Below are positions 9,384 to 16,455 of a stretch of DNA of 64,000 bases, one piece after another; position 1 is the first letter of the stretch, and every line of letters begins with the position of its first letter. The stretch comes from Chitinophagaceae bacterium (GTDB taxonomy: Bacteria; Bacteroidota; Bacteroidia; Chitinophagales; Chitinophagaceae), in assembly GCA_016720745.1 (NCBI GenBank), contig JADKKA010000019.1, positions 124,001-188,000 on the forward strand, written 5' to 3'. The notes below the pieces were generated by a model that was not told the DNA's origin, did no database searches, and saw only the letters and a list, made by a program, of their open reading frames with translations. The position numbers were made by a program, and so were the translations under genes.

Positions 9384-9489
9384 CAGTCTATCAGTTTTTC
9401 AGTCTATCAGTTTATCAGTCAGTCTTCAGTCGGCAGTCTTCAGTCGGCAGTCTTCAGTCAGCAGTCTTCAGTCGGTCAGTCTATCAGTC
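9384..9489 (+). repeat. AGTC word run inside the nuo operon
   Basis: Repeated CAGTC plus two variable bases (CAGTCTTCAGTCGG and similar), flanked by looser CAGTCTATCAGT units. It lies between nuoK and nuoL, begins 8 bases before the nuoL ATG, and reads as GACTG units on the nuo sense strand. Confidence 0.85.
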
Positions 9490-9491
9490 GT

Positions 9492-9528
9492 ACTTAATAC
9501 CCAATATCTAATACCTAATATCCAATTC
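9492..9528 (-). repeat. AATACC word run abutting the nuoK stop codon
   Basis: Plus-strand words AATACCCAATATCTAATACC and so on, ending at the base next to the nuoK stop. The same vocabulary occurs near 44.0, 45.8 and 57.0 kb. Confidence 0.7.
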
Positions 9529-9840
9529 CTAGTTCTTCAACTCCTCCGCCTGCTCCACATCAATGGAGTGGTGGCTGCGGTATAAATTAATAATGATCGC
9601 GATGGCCACGGCAGCTTCTGCGGCTGCGATGGCGATAATAAATACCGTGAAAAACAGTCCGTCCATTTTTTCCGGCCACAGGTATTTATTAAAGGCGACA
9701 AAATTCAGGTTCACGCTGTTCAGGATCAGTTCAATGCTCATCAGCATAGTAATCAGGTTCCGGCGGGTAAAAAAGCCATACACGCCGATAAAGAAAAGGG
9801 CTGCACTGATGAATAAAATATGATAGAGACCTGGTTGCAT
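9529..9840 (-). CDS. nuoK: NADH-quinone oxidoreductase subunit K
   Basis: 103-residue, three-helix membrane subunit at the junction of the proton path. Family features seen are the SIELILNSVNLNFVAF stretch with its membrane-embedded Glu and the second Glu in AIAAAEAAVAIAI. Normal length (about 100). It follows nuoJ by 30 bases. Confidence 0.96.
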   Translation of the reverse strand: MQPGLYHILFISAALFFIGVYGFFTRRNLITMLMSIELILNSVNLNFVAFNKYLWPEKMDGLFFTVFIIAIAAAEAAVAIAIIINLYRSHHSIDVEQAEELKN

Positions 9841-9870
9841 GTTTTTATTTTGACCACTGTTCCGGCATCC

Positions 9871-10425
9871 TCAGCTTTCGCTGTTTCCGGTAACGGGTGG
9901 ATTTTCTTCTGTTTGGTTTTTTATTCTTAAGGCAATCACTATACATCCGATCATTGCTGCCAGCAGCAGCATGGAAATCACTTCAAAGGGAAGGGCATAG
10001 CCGCTCTGGTCCACATTCAGCATCTGTTCCCCGATGGCATGGATCGATACGGAACCGGTGGGGAAGGCAGAGAGATAAAATTCGTGCTGGTATACTTGCA
10101 GCATGGTCAGGGCGAATCCGCAAAAAGCAGCCAGCAAAGCGAAAATTTTTCGCTGGTTAGTCTGTGCCGGAAGTTTATTGCCGGCCTGCTGTGTCAGGAA
10201 GATGGAGAAGATAATCAGCACTGCAATCCCCCCCGCATATACCACGATCTGCACAGCGGCAATGAATTCATACTGGAGCCAGAAATAAATACCCGCAATC
10301 CCGATCAGGGAAAAGAGCAGGTAGATAGCTGCCCGGAAGATATGTCTGGTAGTGACCGACAATACCCCGCAGGCCAGCGTTAATGCTGCCAGTAAATAAA
10401 ATATGATGACTGATCCTGTTAACAC
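9871..10425 (-). CDS. nuoJ: NADH-quinone oxidoreductase subunit J
   Basis: 184-residue membrane subunit with five hydrophobic helices. The family motif around YAGGIAVLIIFSIFL, the deformable helix 3 region (QIVVYAGGIAVL), is present. Length is typical. It precedes nuoK closely but is separated from nuoI by 216 non-coding bases containing word runs. Confidence 0.95.
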   Translation of the reverse strand: MLTGSVIIFYLLAALTLACGVLSVTTRHIFRAAIYLLFSLIGIAGIYFWLQYEFIAAVQIVVYAGGIAVLIIFSIFLTQQAGNKLPAQTNQRKIFALLAAFCGFALTMLQVYQHEFYLSAFPTGSVSIHAIGEQMLNVDQSGYALPFEVISMLLLAAMIGCIVIALRIKNQTEENPPVTGNSES

Positions 10426-10439
10426 AATTATATTTTTAA

Positions 10440-10641
10440 AAGAACCTAGAACCTTAAAAAATCAAGAACCAAAAAACAAGAAACAAATAAGTCCCAATAA
10501 TTAAATCAAAATCACGACTGATGAATCGTTATTTTAATCTTTGTGTCGAATGTTATTATCACTTGCCTGTTTCATTTCGGCTACTTTCGTTCAAGTCAAA
10601 AACGCTTCGTCCCCACTCCCCACTAGCCACTAGCCACTCGC
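10440..10641. repeat. Word runs in the nuoI-nuoJ gap
   Basis: Two vocabularies are seen. Bases 10440-10490 hold AGAACC / CAAGAA / AAACAAG words. Bases 10608-10640 hold CCCCACTCCCCACTAGCCAC words that end one base before the nuoI stop codon. The ~115 bases between show no gene and no clear structure. Confidence 0.6.
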
Positions 10642-11118
10642 TTATTCCACTCCCTCCATAATCTTCGACCCCGGATGATTCAACACTTTCGTCAGCTTAC
10701 TCCGGTCGAAAACACTATGTTCAAAAGTCTGTGCCATTTTGATCGCATCAGACGGACAGGCTTCCACACAGAGATTGCACATGGTGCAGAGTTCGAGGTG
10801 GTAGACCAGTTTATCGATCGCTTTTTTCTTTTTTCCCTCGGGGGTCAGTTCGTTTTTAAAGATCACTTTGATGGTACCATTGGGGCAGGCCAGTTCACAG
10901 GCCTGGCAGCCGGTACAACGGTGCTCATTGTTTTCGTCGTGTGGCATCACCACTTCTCCCTTGAAACGATCCGGAAGTTCCAGTGTATTGCGGTTGTCCG
11001 GATACTGCTGGGTGATAATTTCTTTGTGGTGGGTGAAGTAGTACATCGTACGCTTCATCCCCGTCGCCAGCGATTTGATCGCCCCAAAGACATCTGATAT
11101 ATATTTTTTTACTGACAC
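10642..11118 (-). CDS. nuoI: NADH-quinone oxidoreductase subunit I (two 4Fe-4S clusters)
   Basis: 158-residue peripheral-arm protein carrying electrons between the input module and NuoB. Two complete ferredoxin motifs are visible: C68-x2-C71-x2-C74-x3-C78 and C111-x2-C114-x2-C117-x3-C121, enough for two 4Fe-4S clusters (N6a, N6b). Since nuoE, nuoF and nuoG are not in the cluster, this may be the subunit that meets the electron donor. Length is normal. It is followed 216 bases later by nuoJ and preceded 34 bases earlier by nuoH. Confidence 0.96.
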   Translation of the reverse strand: MSVKKYISDVFGAIKSLATGMKRTMYYFTHHKEIITQQYPDNRNTLELPDRFKGEVVMPHDENNEHRCTGCQACELACPNGTIKVIFKNELTPEGKKKKAIDKLVYHLELCTMCNLCVEACPSDAIKMAQTFEHSVFDRSKLTKVLNHPGSKIMEGVE

Positions 11119-11119
11119 A

Positions 11120-11154
11120 GATTTTCCATTTTCAATTTTCCACTTTCCATTTTC
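11120..11154 (-). repeat. TTTTCAA/TTTCCA word run at the nuoH stop
   Basis: Plus-strand words TTTTCCATTTTCAATTTTCC fill the 34-base nuoH-nuoI gap and overlap the nuoH stop codon. Confidence 0.6.
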
Positions 11155-12244
11155 AAAAATGCCATTTCAATATCGCCATCGCTGTTACTATCAGCAGGTT
11201 GATCATGCTGATGGGTAACAAATATTTCCATTCCAGATTCAATAACTGATCAATTCTTAACCGCGGGAAGGTCCAGCGGAACCACATGATCAAAAAAATC
11301 AGGAAGAAAGTCTTGCCAAAGAACCAAAGACTGGAGGGCACATAATCCATGGCATGATTAAATCCTTCCCAGTTCCCGATATGCAGTGGCATTGGTCCGC
11401 CCAGAAAAAGGGTGGCGCCAAGGGCACATACAATAAATACATTGACATATTCTGCCAGGAAGAACAGGGCGAATTTCATTCCTGAATACTCTGTGTGAAA
11501 ACCTGCCGTCAGTTCACTTTCTGCTTCTGCCAGATCAAAAGGAGCACGATTGGTTTCTGCTGTGACGGCAATGATAAAAGTGACAAAGGCAATGATCACC
11601 GGAATATGCCCTTTGAAGATCCACCAGCCATCAGATTGGGAAGCGATGATGGCGGAAATTTTCAGATCGCCTGCCAAAACCACAATCGCCAATACGGATA
11701 AACCGGCAGTTAATTCATAACTCACAATCTGTGCCCCGCTCCGCATGGCTCCTAAAAGGGAATATTTATTATTACTGGCCCAGCCGGCCATCAGGACACT
11801 GATGACAGATAATGAAGAGATAGCTGACACATACAACACACCCACATTGATATCCCATAGCTGGAAATTACCGGCAAAAGCAATCGGCGCCAGTAATAAC
11901 ATGGCTACGATCATGGCAATATAGGGTGCCAGGTTAAACAGGAATTTATCTGCTCCGCTTGGGGTCATGCCTTCTTTCACAATCAGTTTAACGGTATCGG
12001 CCAATGATTGCAGCATACCCTTGGGGCCAACCCTGTTAGGGCCTAAGCGGATCTGCATCCAGGCAGATACCTTTCTTTCCATGATCACCAGAACCAGTCC
12101 GAGTACAGCAAATAAGCCAATCACCGCCACCCCTGCCAGTACCATTTCAATAATGAGTACCCAGGTCGGGTTGAAATTTGCATTCAGCCAGCTGTGTAAT
12201 TGATCCGCTATTTCGTAAAAACTCGGCATTGAGCTTGGTTTCAA
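11153..12244 (-). CDS. nuoH: NADH-quinone oxidoreductase subunit H
   Basis: 363-residue ND1-family membrane subunit that forms the quinone-entry site with NuoB and NuoD. Family stretches are RLGPNRVGPKGMLQSLADTVK and ETNRAPFDLAEAESELTAGF, whose conserved acidic residues line the quinone channel. About eight membrane helices. The start could also be the ATG five codons in (MPSFYEIADQ), which looks equally natural. The last codons and the stop lie at the edge of a TTTTCAA word run. Confidence 0.96.
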   Translation of the reverse strand: MKPSSMPSFYEIADQLHSWLNANFNPTWVLIIEMVLAGVAVIGLFAVLGLVLVIMERKVSAWMQIRLGPNRVGPKGMLQSLADTVKLIVKEGMTPSGADKFLFNLAPYIAMIVAMLLLAPIAFAGNFQLWDINVGVLYVSAISSLSVISVLMAGWASNNKYSLLGAMRSGAQIVSYELTAGLSVLAIVVLAGDLKISAIIASQSDGWWIFKGHIPVIIAFVTFIIAVTAETNRAPFDLAEAESELTAGFHTEYSGMKFALFFLAEYVNVFIVCALGATLFLGGPMPLHIGNWEGFNHAMDYVPSSLWFFGKTFFLIFLIMWFRWTFPRLRIDQLLNLEWKYLLPISMINLLIVTAMAILKWHF

Positions 12245-12250
12245 TATTTT

Positions 12251-12364
12251 AACCGCGAAGGCGCAAAGACGCTAAGTATCGCAAAGAAATTTAATGTTAC
12301 TTTCTATATTTTAGCCTCTGCACTTCTGCTATCGCGCTATTTTTCAACTTTCAATTTTCAATTT
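12251..12364. repeat. Word runs in the nuoH-nuoD gap, where nuoE/F/G would be expected
   Basis: Bases 12251-12290 carry GCGAAGGCGCAAAGACGC-type words (vocabulary also present near 61.4 and 61.6 kb). Bases 12340-12364 carry TTTTCAACTTTCAATTTTCA words that end next to the nuoD stop codon. The gap is 121 bases and has no coding potential, so nuoE, nuoF and nuoG are absent rather than hidden. Confidence 0.65.
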
Positions 12365-12365
12365 C

Positions 12366-13499
12366 TCATCTGTCTATATCCGGTATCACCAAATCCAGTG
12401 TTCCCATCATCGCAATCAGGTCTCCGATTTTTCCGCCCCTGGCTATTTTATCCAGTACAGAAAGATTGGAAAAACCCGGTGAGCGAAACTTGATCCGGTA
12501 CGGGGTGGTGCCGCCTTCACTTACAATATAAACGCCCAGCTCTCCACGGGCAGTTTCCACCCTGGTATAAAATTCGCCCTTGGGTAATTTCAGTACGGCC
12601 TTGGTCTTGGCCTGGAAATCTCCTTCGGGAATATTGTCAATCAGTTGTTCTACGATGCGGATAGACTGGTTCATTTCCTTTATCCTGATCAGGTAACGGG
12701 CAAATGAATCACAGCCGGTTTCCAGTACTTCATCAAATTCCAGTTTATCGTAGATCTCATAGGGCTGCACTTTCCGTATATCGGAGCTTACACCACTACC
12801 ACGGGCAACAGGACCGGTACAGCCATAGGAGATGGCATCTTCCGCACTCAGCATACCAACACCTTTCATCCTGTTCTGGAAAATGATATTACCGGTGACC
12901 AGTTCATCATATTCGTGGATCTTGCTTTTATAGAGCTGTATAAATTCTTTTACTCTTCGCTGGAAATTGGGATGAATATCATGCATCACACCGCCGGGTA
13001 CCATGTAGTTCATGGTCAGCCTTGCTCCGCAGGTTTCTTCCATGATATCGTTGATGGTTTCTCTTTCACGGAAGGCATGGAAGAAAGGCGTGAAAGCACC
13101 AAGATCCATGGCCATGGCTCCCCACCAGAGTTCATGGGAGGCAATTCTGGTGAGTTCATCCATCAATACCCTGATGACTTTTGCCCTTTCCGGAATTTCT
13201 ACCTGTAAACCTTTTTCCACACAGAGGGCGCAGGCATGATTATTAATATGCGCAGAGAGATAGTCCATGCGGCTGGTGACGTATATAAACTGCCGGTAAC
13301 TCAGGCTCTCACACATTTTTTCAATCGAGCGGTGGATATATCCCAGGTGCGGTTCCACTTTTTTGATGGTCTCCCCATTGAGGGTAATCACCAGGTGCAA
13401 TACCCCATGGGTAGCCGGGTGCTGTGGTCCCACATTGATGATCATATCCCCTTCGGGTGACTGATCAGCTGATTGGATAATATCTGTTTCTCTATACAA
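12366..13499 (-). CDS. nuoD: NADH-quinone oxidoreductase subunit D
   Basis: 377-residue 49-kDa-type subunit, related to hydrogenase large subunits, that helps form the quinone-binding pocket. Early family signature: NVGPQHPATHGVLHL, with the quinone-site His. LGYIHRSIEKMCE and the C-terminal LDLVIPDIDR also match. It is a separate gene, not fused to nuoC. It is followed directly by nuoH; in 14-gene nuo operons nuoE, nuoF and nuoG sit between these two. Confidence 0.96.
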   Translation of the reverse strand: MYRETDIIQSADQSPEGDMIINVGPQHPATHGVLHLVITLNGETIKKVEPHLGYIHRSIEKMCESLSYRQFIYVTSRMDYLSAHINNHACALCVEKGLQVEIPERAKVIRVLMDELTRIASHELWWGAMAMDLGAFTPFFHAFRERETINDIMEETCGARLTMNYMVPGGVMHDIHPNFQRRVKEFIQLYKSKIHEYDELVTGNIIFQNRMKGVGMLSAEDAISYGCTGPVARGSGVSSDIRKVQPYEIYDKLEFDEVLETGCDSFARYLIRIKEMNQSIRIVEQLIDNIPEGDFQAKTKAVLKLPKGEFYTRVETARGELGVYIVSEGGTTPYRIKFRSPGFSNLSVLDKIARGGKIGDLIAMMGTLDLVIPDIDR

Positions 13500-13548
13500 G
13501 TGATCTTTTATTTATAAAGAAAGAAGAATTGACATCCTGCATTTCATA

Positions 13549-13579
13549 ATCTTCAATCTTCAACTTTCAATTTTCAATT
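13549..13579 (-). repeat. TTCAA word run at the nuoC stop
   Basis: Plus-strand words CTTCAATCTTCAACTTTCAA end two bases before the nuoC stop codon, in the 82-base nuoC-nuoD gap. Confidence 0.6.
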
Positions 13580-13581
13580 AC

Positions 13582-14040
13582 TCAGAGTTTTATCATATTC
13601 ACCGGGTCTTCATAATCTTTTCTCATCGGATTTTTCCCTTCCCATCCGTCAGGCAGTATCAATAGCCGCAGATCCGGATGATGTAAAAAATTAACGCCGA
13701 ACATTTCATATACTTCTCTTTCAAGAAATTCTGCTGTTCTCCAGATAGCGGAAACAGTTTCCACTTCAGGTTGTTTGGGATCGAGTTTTACTTTCACTAC
13801 CAGTTTATGCCTAAAGCTGGTGGACGTGAGGTGATACACCATGGTCAGCTGTGTTTTGAAATCAACACAGGTGAGACAGAACAGGTAATCGAATGAAAGG
13901 GAAGGTTCCTGGCGAAGTTGCTGCATCAATGAAAGCAGGTCGCCGGTACTGCAGACCATGTTCACCCACTCGCCGCCTTCTTCAAAGCTGGCTTCGGGGT
14001 GCATTTCAGTTAGTTTCGCCTTTAGTTCTTCGTTCGTCAT
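13582..14040 (-). CDS. nuoC: NADH-quinone oxidoreductase subunit C
   Basis: 152-residue 30-kDa-type peripheral subunit that packs against NuoD. The family signature EREVYEMFGVNFLHHPDLRL and the final KDYEDPVNM are present. It has no cofactor ligands, as expected. It starts 2 bases after the nuoB stop, so translation is probably coupled. Confidence 0.95.
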   Translation of the reverse strand: MTNEELKAKLTEMHPEASFEEGGEWVNMVCSTGDLLSLMQQLRQEPSLSFDYLFCLTCVDFKTQLTMVYHLTSTSFRHKLVVKVKLDPKQPEVETVSAIWRTAEFLEREVYEMFGVNFLHHPDLRLLILPDGWEGKNPMRKDYEDPVNMIKL

Positions 14041-14042
14041 GA

Positions 14043-14582
14043 TCAGTCCTTACCGGTCTTAATTTGTTCTCTGGTCAATCCCGCTTTTATTTTTTCCTGC
14101 AGGGTTATCAATGCATGCAGCAGGGCTTCCGGGCGGGGTGGGCAACCGGCTACATATACATCCACAGGTATTACATGGTCTGCCCCTTTTACTACAGAAT
14201 ACGTATTATAGAAAAAGGGTCCGCCGCTGATGGCACAGGCTCCCATGGCAATCACATACTTGGGCTCGGCCATCTGGTCGTATAATCTTTTCAGTACCGG
14301 GGCCATTTTGTTCACGATGGTACCGGCAATAATAATTACATCTGCCTGACGGGGGGTGGCACGGGCCACTTCAAAACCAAAACGGGAGAAATCATATTTG
14401 GCCGAGGCAGTGGCCATCATTTCGATACCACAGCAGCTGGTGGCAAAAGTGAGGGGCCAGAGTGAATTAGCCCTTGCCCAGTTAATCAGGTCATCCAGTT
14501 TGCTGAGTACAACGTTTCCTCCGGGAAGGTCATGCACTTCTCCCGGAAAAGTTTCTTTGAGTGTTGCCGGCCTTACATCCAT
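14043..14582 (-). CDS. nuoB: NADH-quinone oxidoreductase subunit B (cluster N2)
   Basis: 179 residues; holds the terminal 4Fe-4S cluster N2 that reduces quinone. The ligands are visible as C50, C51 (SCCGIEMMA), C116 (GACAISGGPF) and C147 (VAGCPPRPEAL). The ATG overlaps the last codons of nuoA by about 10 bases, a strong sign of translational coupling. Normal length. Confidence 0.97.
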   Translation of the reverse strand: MDVRPATLKETFPGEVHDLPGGNVVLSKLDDLINWARANSLWPLTFATSCCGIEMMATASAKYDFSRFGFEVARATPRQADVIIIAGTIVNKMAPVLKRLYDQMAEPKYVIAMGACAISGGPFFYNTYSVVKGADHVIPVDVYVAGCPPRPEALLHALITLQEKIKAGLTREQIKTGKD

Positions 14583-14923
14583 TTCAGTGCTCCTTTTTTA
14601 TGGGCATATAAAAAGCCGGTGAATAATATAAAGAAGAAAATCACAATTTCAATCAGGGCGATCCATCCCAGTTTTTTAGCTACTACGGCCCATGGATACA
14701 AAAAGACCAGTTCCACATCAAAAATCAGGAAGATCAGGGCGAACAGATAATACCCCACATTCAGCTGTACCCAGGTTTTGCCGGTGGTTGGAATACCACA
14801 CTCATAAGGTTCACCCTTTTGTTTATTGGTGCTCGCCTTCAATACCAGTTTGGAGATAAGTATGGCGATGCCGGAAAACGCAACAGCAGCAATGATTAGT
14901 ACAATGAGTGATGAGGCACCCAT
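14573..14923 (-). CDS. nuoA: NADH-quinone oxidoreductase subunit A
   Basis: 116-residue, three-helix membrane subunit. It carries the family stretch GEPYECGIPTTGKTWVQLNVGYY and LIFLIFDVELVFLYPWA, including the loop Cys that marks the active/deactive state in homologues. First gene of the operon. A TATATTCG sequence (one mismatch to TAnnTTTG) about 35 bases upstream could be its -7 box; this is weak. Confidence 0.95.
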   Translation of the reverse strand: MGASSLIVLIIAAVAFSGIAILISKLVLKASTNKQKGEPYECGIPTTGKTWVQLNVGYYLFALIFLIFDVELVFLYPWAVVAKKLGWIALIEIVIFFFILFTGFLYAHKKGALKWM

Positions 14924-15022
14924 ACGTCAGATGATTTGTACGAATATAGGAAGTATGGGTTAAAGTGCAGAATGAGAATTATCAACGGCTTAGCTGCAAA
15001 AGATCAGTTCGGGAGCTGTCGC

Positions 15023-15742
15023 CTATCCATATAATTCCTGGTGAATGGCCTTCCGGTCATACCCCATTTCCAGGATATGCTTTTTAGCTTCATCTATCAT
15101 GTGTTTCCATCCACATAAAAAGAAAATAGCTTCCGGCCGGTTCTTGCACAGGTCCATATAAATAGGATGCACATATCCATGATGACCCTGCCAGTGTTCC
15201 CGGCTAAGGGTGGGATGATAATGAAAGCCGGGTAAGTCCAGTTCCAGTTTTTTCAATTCCTCATAATAAAGGAGATCCTCTTTTTTGCGGCAGCCAAATA
15301 TCATATGGATATTTTTGAAAGCTGTTTTCTGCAGATGAAAATAATTGACCATACTCCGGAAAGGAGCAATCCCGGTTCCGGTACAGATCAGGAATATTTC
15401 CCTGTCCAGATTCTCCGGTAATGTGAATACACCCTGTGCTCCGCGGAAACTGATTTCACTCCCGACTTTTATTTCATTGAACAGGTAATGAGTTCCCTGT
15501 CCCTGCTCTGCCAGTACAATCAATAGTTCAAATACATTAGTTCCATCCGGCCAGCTGGCAATGGAATAACTGCGCCAGCGCTTATTGGGTTTTTCATGAA
15601 TGGGAAGATCCAGTGTAACAAACTGACCCGGTATAAAATCAAAAGAAGGGAGCTCGGGTACTTCAATCCAGAATCTTCTTGTATTATAAGTATGATCTTC
15701 GATGCGTATAACTGTTCCTTTGCGCCAGGGTTGCAGGGCCAT
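15023..15742 (-). CDS. Ferredoxin-NADP reductase-like flavoprotein
   Basis: 239 residues of the FNR fold. The N-terminal FAD-binding barrel contains RWRSYSIAS (the RxYS flavin motif). The C-terminal NAD(P)-binding domain contains ICTGTGIAPFRSM and ends FFLCGWKHMIDEAKK...HQELYG. There is no fused 2Fe-2S domain and no membrane segment, so it needs a separate electron partner such as a ferredoxin or flavodoxin. It lies 100 bases upstream of nuoA on the same strand, without a visible terminator between. Because the nuo cluster lacks the NADH module, this enzyme is a possible electron feeder. That is inference; it could equally be an unrelated redox enzyme. Confidence 0.85.
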   Translation of the reverse strand: MALQPWRKGTVIRIEDHTYNTRRFWIEVPELPSFDFIPGQFVTLDLPIHEKPNKRWRSYSIASWPDGTNVFELLIVLAEQGQGTHYLFNEIKVGSEISFRGAQGVFTLPENLDREIFLICTGTGIAPFRSMVNYFHLQKTAFKNIHMIFGCRKKEDLLYYEELKKLELDLPGFHYHPTLSREHWQGHHGYVHPIYMDLCKNRPEAIFFLCGWKHMIDEAKKHILEMGYDRKAIHQELYG

Positions 15743-15815
15743 GTTGGTTGTTTGACTGCAATTTACGAACTCCCGCTATGCATTGAACGTTGATTGCTGT
15801 TTTATAGCAGGCATT

Positions 15816-16325
15816 CTACTCGGAAAAAACGGGATCGAGTAACGTAATCGTTTGCACCGGCCAATAATAATATTTTCCTTTCCATTGATAACATACAATG
15901 AGTGCAGACTGCTTCATCATTTGTCGCAATGCAGGAAAGGTAGACGACTGGCGGGGGAAATCATTCCCCGGTATGATACGTACAATGGTTTGTTTTAGCT
16001 CCGGAATTAATTGCATAGGGTTTGGCGGACTACTGTATACCGGACTCTTTTCTTTTTTTGTTTGAAGGATATCATACCATTGCCCCCTGATCCATATTTT
16101 CCTAAAACCGGGTACCAGCGATTCATTCATTACAGCATAAATAAAATAGGTTACTGCTGCCCTTGAAACCGGTGGAATAGTGCCGCTATTTTCTGCAGGA
16201 ATATTCCTTTCCCGGACCATTCCCTGATGATACTCCCGGGAGAATGCAGCAACCCGGCTCAACGGCTGTGCCGAAAGAGGAAGAAAAAAAGCAGTCAACA
16301 CACTGAAAAGCAAACCTTTCTTCAT
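15816..16325 (-). CDS. Secreted protein of unknown function
   Basis: 169 residues with a clear signal peptide (MKKGLLFSVLTAFFLPLSAQ). The mature part is Pro-rich and basic and matches no family I recognise. It has stretches such as RKIWIRGQWYDILQT and YQWKGKYYYWPVQ with many aromatics. No Cys pairs that suggest a domain and no T9SS sorting tail. It lies 73 bases before the FNR-like gene on the same strand and diverges from the Asp-box lipoprotein gene. Confidence 0.6.
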   Translation of the reverse strand: MKKGLLFSVLTAFFLPLSAQPLSRVAAFSREYHQGMVRERNIPAENSGTIPPVSRAAVTYFIYAVMNESLVPGFRKIWIRGQWYDILQTKKEKSPVYSSPPNPMQLIPELKQTIVRIIPGNDFPRQSSTFPALRQMMKQSALIVCYQWKGKYYYWPVQTITLLDPVFSE

Positions 16326-16455
16326 GTCTTTTCGTTTATATTTCAGATGCAGTAAACCCGGCTTTTTCCTTAAACGTTTTCATAAAAAACCGATCCAATT
16401 TTGCCCCGGGCTAAACTATATTAAATAACTTACAGTGTAAATTTCAATTCTTCCT

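Noticed and set aside
12245..12365. Hidden nuoE/F/G remnants in the nuoD-nuoH gap
   Set aside because: The gap is 121 bases of repeat words with no coding potential in any frame and no Cys or flavin-binding motif.
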